The position numbers and the translations under genes are program-made. Source: Liolophura sinensis (Eukaryota > Mollusca > Polyplacophora > Chitonida > Chitonidae). From it: a DNA stretch of 64,000 nt. Shown here piece by piece: positions 24,834 through 64,000 of the stretch. Location: contig NC_088305.1 in NCBI RefSeq assembly GCF_032854445.1, forward strand, positions 16,415,717-16,479,716, read 5' to 3'. The first letter of the stretch is position 1; every line of letters starts with the position of its first letter. The notes beneath the pieces are model-generated. The model saw only the letters and a list, made by a program, of their open reading frames with translations. It was not told where the DNA came from and made no database searches.

Positions 24834-25118
24834 TTTACTATGTGCGAATGCCGTGGTATGGGAGTACATGTACGCAGATGGACCCACTTTGTCTTCGACT
24901 TGAAAGTAACACAATTGATGGCTGATTCAAAGTTTTAGCTGTAACTGAGGTTAAATCTTAGATACCCAGGTCAAGCTTGTCTCATGGTGGCAGTGGTGTA
25001 AAACAAGCGCAGCAGAATCCGGTCCGGTAATAGTGCTGAATCTTGTGGACTCACGAGTGGAAGGTAAGGGTGTTAACAACTTGTACACCACCCTTCTTCA
25101 GGTGACTGTTCATAAAAA

Positions 25119-25254
25119 GACATGTAACACTTAAAGACATGTAACACTTAAAGAGATGTAACACTTAAGGACATGTAACACTTAAGGACATGTAACACTT
25201 AATGACGTAACACTTAAGGACATGTAACACTTAAGGACATGTAACACTTAATGA
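25119..25254. repeat. 17-bp tandem repeat, about 8 copies
   Basis: The unit is 'gacatgtaacacttaag', with a-for-g variants and one shortened copy. Confidence 0.9.
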
Positions 25255-25562
25255 AACATCTCCAGTCTTATTAGAAATTTGGGATTCAGAGTAACAAATT
25301 AGATGGATGTGAAGATGTATACATGAAGAGAAAACAGGTAATACCATGCAATATGCCATTTTTTTTATTACAAGTTGACCTTGTATCAAATTTTGAAATA
25401 CAAATAGACATTCATACAGGCCTAGGCCTTTATATCAACAGGCATACATTTTTATCTTCCAGACATTTTCCCCTTGCACTTAAAGTATTCATTTTATGTT
25501 CAAATTGTGATATCACATCACCATATACTTATTTATTGATTAACAATTTTCCCTTTCACAAA

Positions 25563-25725
25563 GGCAGCTGGCATTAGAGTGGGAGGAAACCAGTTAAATC
25601 CACAACCATCTGCAGATCGCTGGCAGACCTCTCCACATATACAAAACGGAAACTTACAGCAACCACCATGGTGAAAAGCCCCTCGGTCATTGTTCTGTAC
25701 TAGCATGCTAACCTCTATCCACAGT
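25563..25725 (-). mobile_element. SINE-A fragment, diverged
   Basis: It retains 'ggcagctggcattagagtg', 'gtgggaggaaaccag', 'ctggcagacctctccacat' and an inverted head near 'gctaac'. Both ends are eroded. Confidence 0.55.
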
Positions 25726-26225
25726 TCTTTCACCAGGCCTTATCAAGGCCAACGTGTGACATGGTCAAACATTCCACCCAAGTCAATGGTAAATGATCAG
25801 AGTGTCAGACAGTGTACACTGGTTTGATTTTAACGCTTCATTGTATTAAGCATATACACTGTACCTGATAAGCTGGAACTTCATATGCACCTTAGAAGAT
25901 AAAGTATTAATTTCACCTGGCAAGTTGTAAGCGCACCACACCAACTTCAGCATGAAAACAATATGGATCATCAAGACAAAGTCAAACAGTCAACACCGCC
26001 AGCTTCACAGACAATCAAAAACAATATTGATCAGACTGTTCACTGCTTCAAACCATTTACTTTGATACATAATAAATTATCTGCAATAACACCATCCACT
26101 AACAATGTCGCCTGGTACATATGATATCCAACCAAAGGCTGGCATCATCATCTTTGATGAATCCATATTTTCGATGGACTTCTTTTAGCTTATTTTCCAA
26201 ACAGCATCCAATGGAAGGGCCGGTA

Positions 26226-60992
<34,767 letters not shown>

Positions 60993-61126
60993 CTATAAAC
61001 AAATATACATATAGTAATGTGTCATAAAATATTAATTTATATATTAGATAGTTATATTCTGCTTAATATTCACAGTTGTACACAGCTTCAATCACAATAA
61101 GGCATCCACATGTAAATGTGAAACCA

Positions 61127-62735
61127 CTTCTGTGGTGATGCCTGCACTTCTGTGGTGATGCTTCCACTTTTGTGGTGATGCCTGCACTTCTGTGGTGATG
61201 CCTGCACTTCTGTGCTGATGCCTCCACTTCTGTGGTGATGCCTCCACTTCTGTGGTGATGCCTCCACTTCTGTGCTGATACTTCTGTGGTGATGCCTCCA
61301 CTTCTGTGCTGATACCTCCACTTCTATGCTGATACTTCTGTGGTGATGCCTCCACTTCTGTGCTGATACCTCCACTTCTATGCTGATACTTCTGTGGTGA
61401 TGCCTCCACTTCTGTGGTGATGCCTCCACTTCTATGCTGATACTTCTGTGGTGATGCCTCCACTTCTGTGGTGATGCTGATACTTCTGTGCTGATACTTC
61501 TGTGGTTATGCCTCCACTTCTGTGGTGATGCTGATACTTCTGTGCTGATACTTCTGTGATGATGCCTCCACTTCTGTGCTGATACCTCCACTTCTATGCT
61601 GATACTTCTGTGGTGATGCCTCCACTTCTGTGGTGATGCCTCCACTTCTATGCTGATACTTCTGTGGTGATGCCTCCACTTCTGTGGTGATGCTGATACT
61701 TCTGTGGTGATACTTCTGTGGTTATGCCTCCACTTCTGTGGTGATGCCTCCACTTCTGTGCTGATACTTCTGTGGTGATGCCTCCACTTCTGTGCTGATA
61801 CCTCCACTTCTATGCTGATACTTCTGTGGTGATGCCTCCACTTCTGTGGTGATGCCTCCACTTCTATGCTGATACTTCTGTGGTGATGCCTCCACTGCTG
61901 TGGTGATGCTGATACTTCTGTGGTGATACTTCTGTGGTTATGCCTGCACTTCTGTGGTGATGCTTCCACTTTTGTGGTGATGCCTCCACTTCTGTGGTGA
62001 CGCCTCTACTTCTGTGGTGATGCCCGCACTTCTGTGCTGATACTTCTGTGGTGATGCCTCCACTTCTGTGGTGATGCTGATACTTCTGTGGTGATCCCTC
62101 CACTTCTGTGGTGATGCCTCCACTTCTATGCTGATACTTCTGTGGTGATGCCTCCACTTCTGTGGTGATGCCTCCACTTCTATGCTGATACTTCTGTGGT
62201 GATGCCTCCACTTCTGTGGTGATACATCTGTGGTTATGGCTCCACTTCTGTGGTGATGCTGATACTTCTGTGGTGATGCCTCCACTTCTGTGCTGATACT
62301 TCTGTGGTGATACCTCCACTTCTGTGGTGATGCCTCCACTTCTGTGGTGATGCCTCCACTTCTGTGGTGATGCTGATACTTCTGTGGTGATACTTCTGTG
62401 GTTATGCCTCCACTTCTGTGGTGATGCTGATACTTCTGTGGTGATGCCTCCACTTCTGTGCTGATACTTCTGTGGTGATGCCTCCACTTCTGTGGTGATG
62501 CCTCCACTTCTATGGTGATGCTGATACTTCTGTGGTGATGCTGATACTTCTGTGGTGATGCCTCCACATCTGTGCTGATGCCTCCACTTCTGTGTGGATA
62601 CTTCTGTGGTGATGCTGATACTTCTGTGGCGATGCCTCCACTTCTGTGGTGATACTTCTGTGCTGATGCCTCCACTTCTGTGCTGATGCCTCCACTTCTG
62701 TGCTGATGCCTCCACTTTTGTGCTGATGCCTCTAC
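61127..62735. repeat. 20-bp minisatellite, about 80-90 copies
   Basis: On the - strand the unit is 'GAAGTGGAGGCATCACCACA', with a GTATCAGC variant and 14-15-bp shortened units. It sits in the intron upstream of the first visible ERCC3 exon. Long - strand frames of His/Ser/Arg and Glu/Val/Ser repeats (61088-62715) arise from the repeat and are not genes. Confidence 0.95.
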
Positions 62736-64000
62736 TTCATTATCATTAAAAGATATTTGTTTAAGGCCATACTCAAAAAATTTTGGATGGGGGTAAGTTT
62801 TGTGTGAGGAGGAATCTAGAATGATAATTCTAACTGATAAATCACTGACCTTTCGGAAGTTACTTATGAACTTTCACACATCTGACACAGTTATGAACAC
62901 CATATTTGTGGAGGCAAGGGGTCTTCACTGTCATCCGCTTATTGTTACGAACAACCAACAAGCAGTGAAAGTATAGGAAACTACCCATTCCTACGCTCAT
63001 TTCATCAGCGGGAATACCTCATCATGCTCCAACTTGTTACTCCTGCTGATGATGAACATTGGCTAATTCTGCGTTATACCAGTGCTTGGGGAATTCCCAG
63101 AAACATGAAACTTACAGCCTGCGTCAACCAATGAAATGCGACTACACAAACCGGCTGTGGTACACAGAATGTTTACCTTAAAACACCAATAGAGATATCC
63201 CTTACAAAGCTCCCCATCACCCTATAATGGCTGGAAACCAATTGATTTATTTATTTACTTATTTGATTGGTGTTTTACGCTGTACTCAAGAATATTCCAC
63301 TTATATGACGGTGGCCAGCATTATGGTAGGAGGAAAGCGGGCAGAGCCTGGGGGAAACCGACGACCATCCACAGGTTGCTGCCAGACCTTCCCACGTACA
63401 CCCGAAGAGGAAGCCAACATGAGCTGGACTTGAACTCACAGCGACCGCATTGGTGAGAGGCTCCTGGGTTGGAGCCGCATTGGTGAGAGGCTCCATTACG
63501 CTGCACTAGCGCACTAACCAACTGAGCCATGGGAAACCAACTGACAGTAGGTTTATGCTTTTGTATTGTGACATGGCTGTCTAGCAAGAATATTATACCA
63601 AGCGCATATCCTTCCAAAATTTTGGAGAAACCTGTTGATCAGTTTTTACTGTTGTGATCGTCTCATCAATGAGTGCTTTGATGGACAGTGAAACTTTTCC
63701 TGCCAGTCAGAGCACACAGAAGCCTATCATTTTTCAGCGCGGCCAAATCTGCCAGACCAGCTTCTTGAACAGCCTTTCATTCACTACTTCTTTTTTACTC
63801 TCTTTCACAGTTCTACTATGCAAGCTCACATGCACAGTCTGTCATACTGTTATAGATCTTTTAAATTGCATCACACGACGTAAACCATGCAGTAATATTT
63901 TATGCATAGATTTTCCTTGTCTCCGAGGCATTTCTGCCAGTTCACTGGCTCTTCGATAACTGGGTCACCAAGATGTTATAACAGAGAATGATCCTATGGT
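62736..64000. other. right edge: SINE and unassigned sequence
   Basis: It holds a reversed SINE-A at 63243-63530. Neither the ERCC3 start exon nor another gene was recognised. Open frames near 63654-63959 have no family similarity or splice support. Confidence 0.5.
63243..63530 (-). mobile_element. SINE-A, near full-length, reverse orientation
   Basis: Runs from 'atttatttacttatttgatt' to the inverted head 'accaactgagccatggg'. A segment with 'gcattggtgagaggctcc' is duplicated inside it near 63448-63494. Confidence 0.85.

Larger units (their letters stand above)
24834..26225. other. ERCC3 3' flank / intergenic
   Basis: It holds a 17-bp tandem repeat (25119-25254) and a degenerate reversed SINE-A (25563-25725). 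On the - strand AATAAA hexamers lie at about 25532-25537 and 25361-25366, either of which could serve ERCC3 polyadenylation. No additional gene was recognised. Confidence 0.45.

Noticed and set aside
61088..62715. His/Ser/Arg- and Glu/Val-rich - strand frames of up to 293 codons
   Set aside because: They are produced by the 20-bp array. Frames overlap each other in different phases with the same DNA, and no ERCC3 homology is seen.
63654..63959. 101-codon + strand open frame near the right edge
   Set aside because: No similarity recognised in either strand; composition is like the surrounding non-coding DNA.

Overview
The window is nuclear DNA of an animal, most likely a marine invertebrate. 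Genes are split by GT-AG introns. Many tRNA-headed SINEs are present whose body resembles the Nin-DC-type SINEs known from molluscs and other metazoans. More than a third of the sequence is minisatellite. A mollusc or another lophotrochozoan fits best; the phylum is inferred, not proven.

Two real genes converge on each other. On the + strand (4106-15117) are the last eight coding exons of a BBS12-like gene, a divergent group II chaperonin that helps assemble the BBSome of cilia. Its large second exon carries a long acidic, Ser/Asn-rich insertion, so the in-window protein is about 1116 residues; human BBS12 has about 710. On the - strand (60992 down to 26226) are nineteen coding exons of ERCC3/XPB, the SF2 DNA translocase of TFIIH used in transcription initiation and nucleotide excision repair. 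All exon phases agree and they give about 749 residues. Only the extreme N-terminus is missing, probably beyond 64 kb. Exon ends come from reading both strands against the known protein families; no transcript was available.

Layout: 1-463 non-coding; 0.46-4.1 kb 79-bp array ending exactly at a BBS12 splice acceptor; 4.1-15.1 kb BBS12; 15.1-26.2 kb intergenic, mostly a 48-bp satellite (16.9-24.2 kb) plus SINEs; 26.2-61.0 kb ERCC3, whose introns hold about ten unrelated minisatellites including a 10.3-kb 33-bp array; 61.1-62.7 kb 20-bp array; 62.7-64 kb SINE and unassigned sequence.

The most striking signal is that three successive ERCC3 introns hold minisatellites whose repeat unit is a copy of the neighbouring splice junction: exon edge plus donor (52.0-55.8 kb, 54 bp), exon edge plus donor (50.9-51.5 kb, 58 bp), and acceptor plus exon edge (48.5-48.7 kb, about 31 bp). 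The 79-bp BBS12 array also ends at an acceptor that lies within the repeat. This looks like recurrent tandem amplification seeded at splice sites, giving long trains of potential decoy or alternative splice sites. Also notable are a DEVQ in place of the usual DEVH in XPB motif II, and four of eighteen ERCC3 donors with C at intron position +3.
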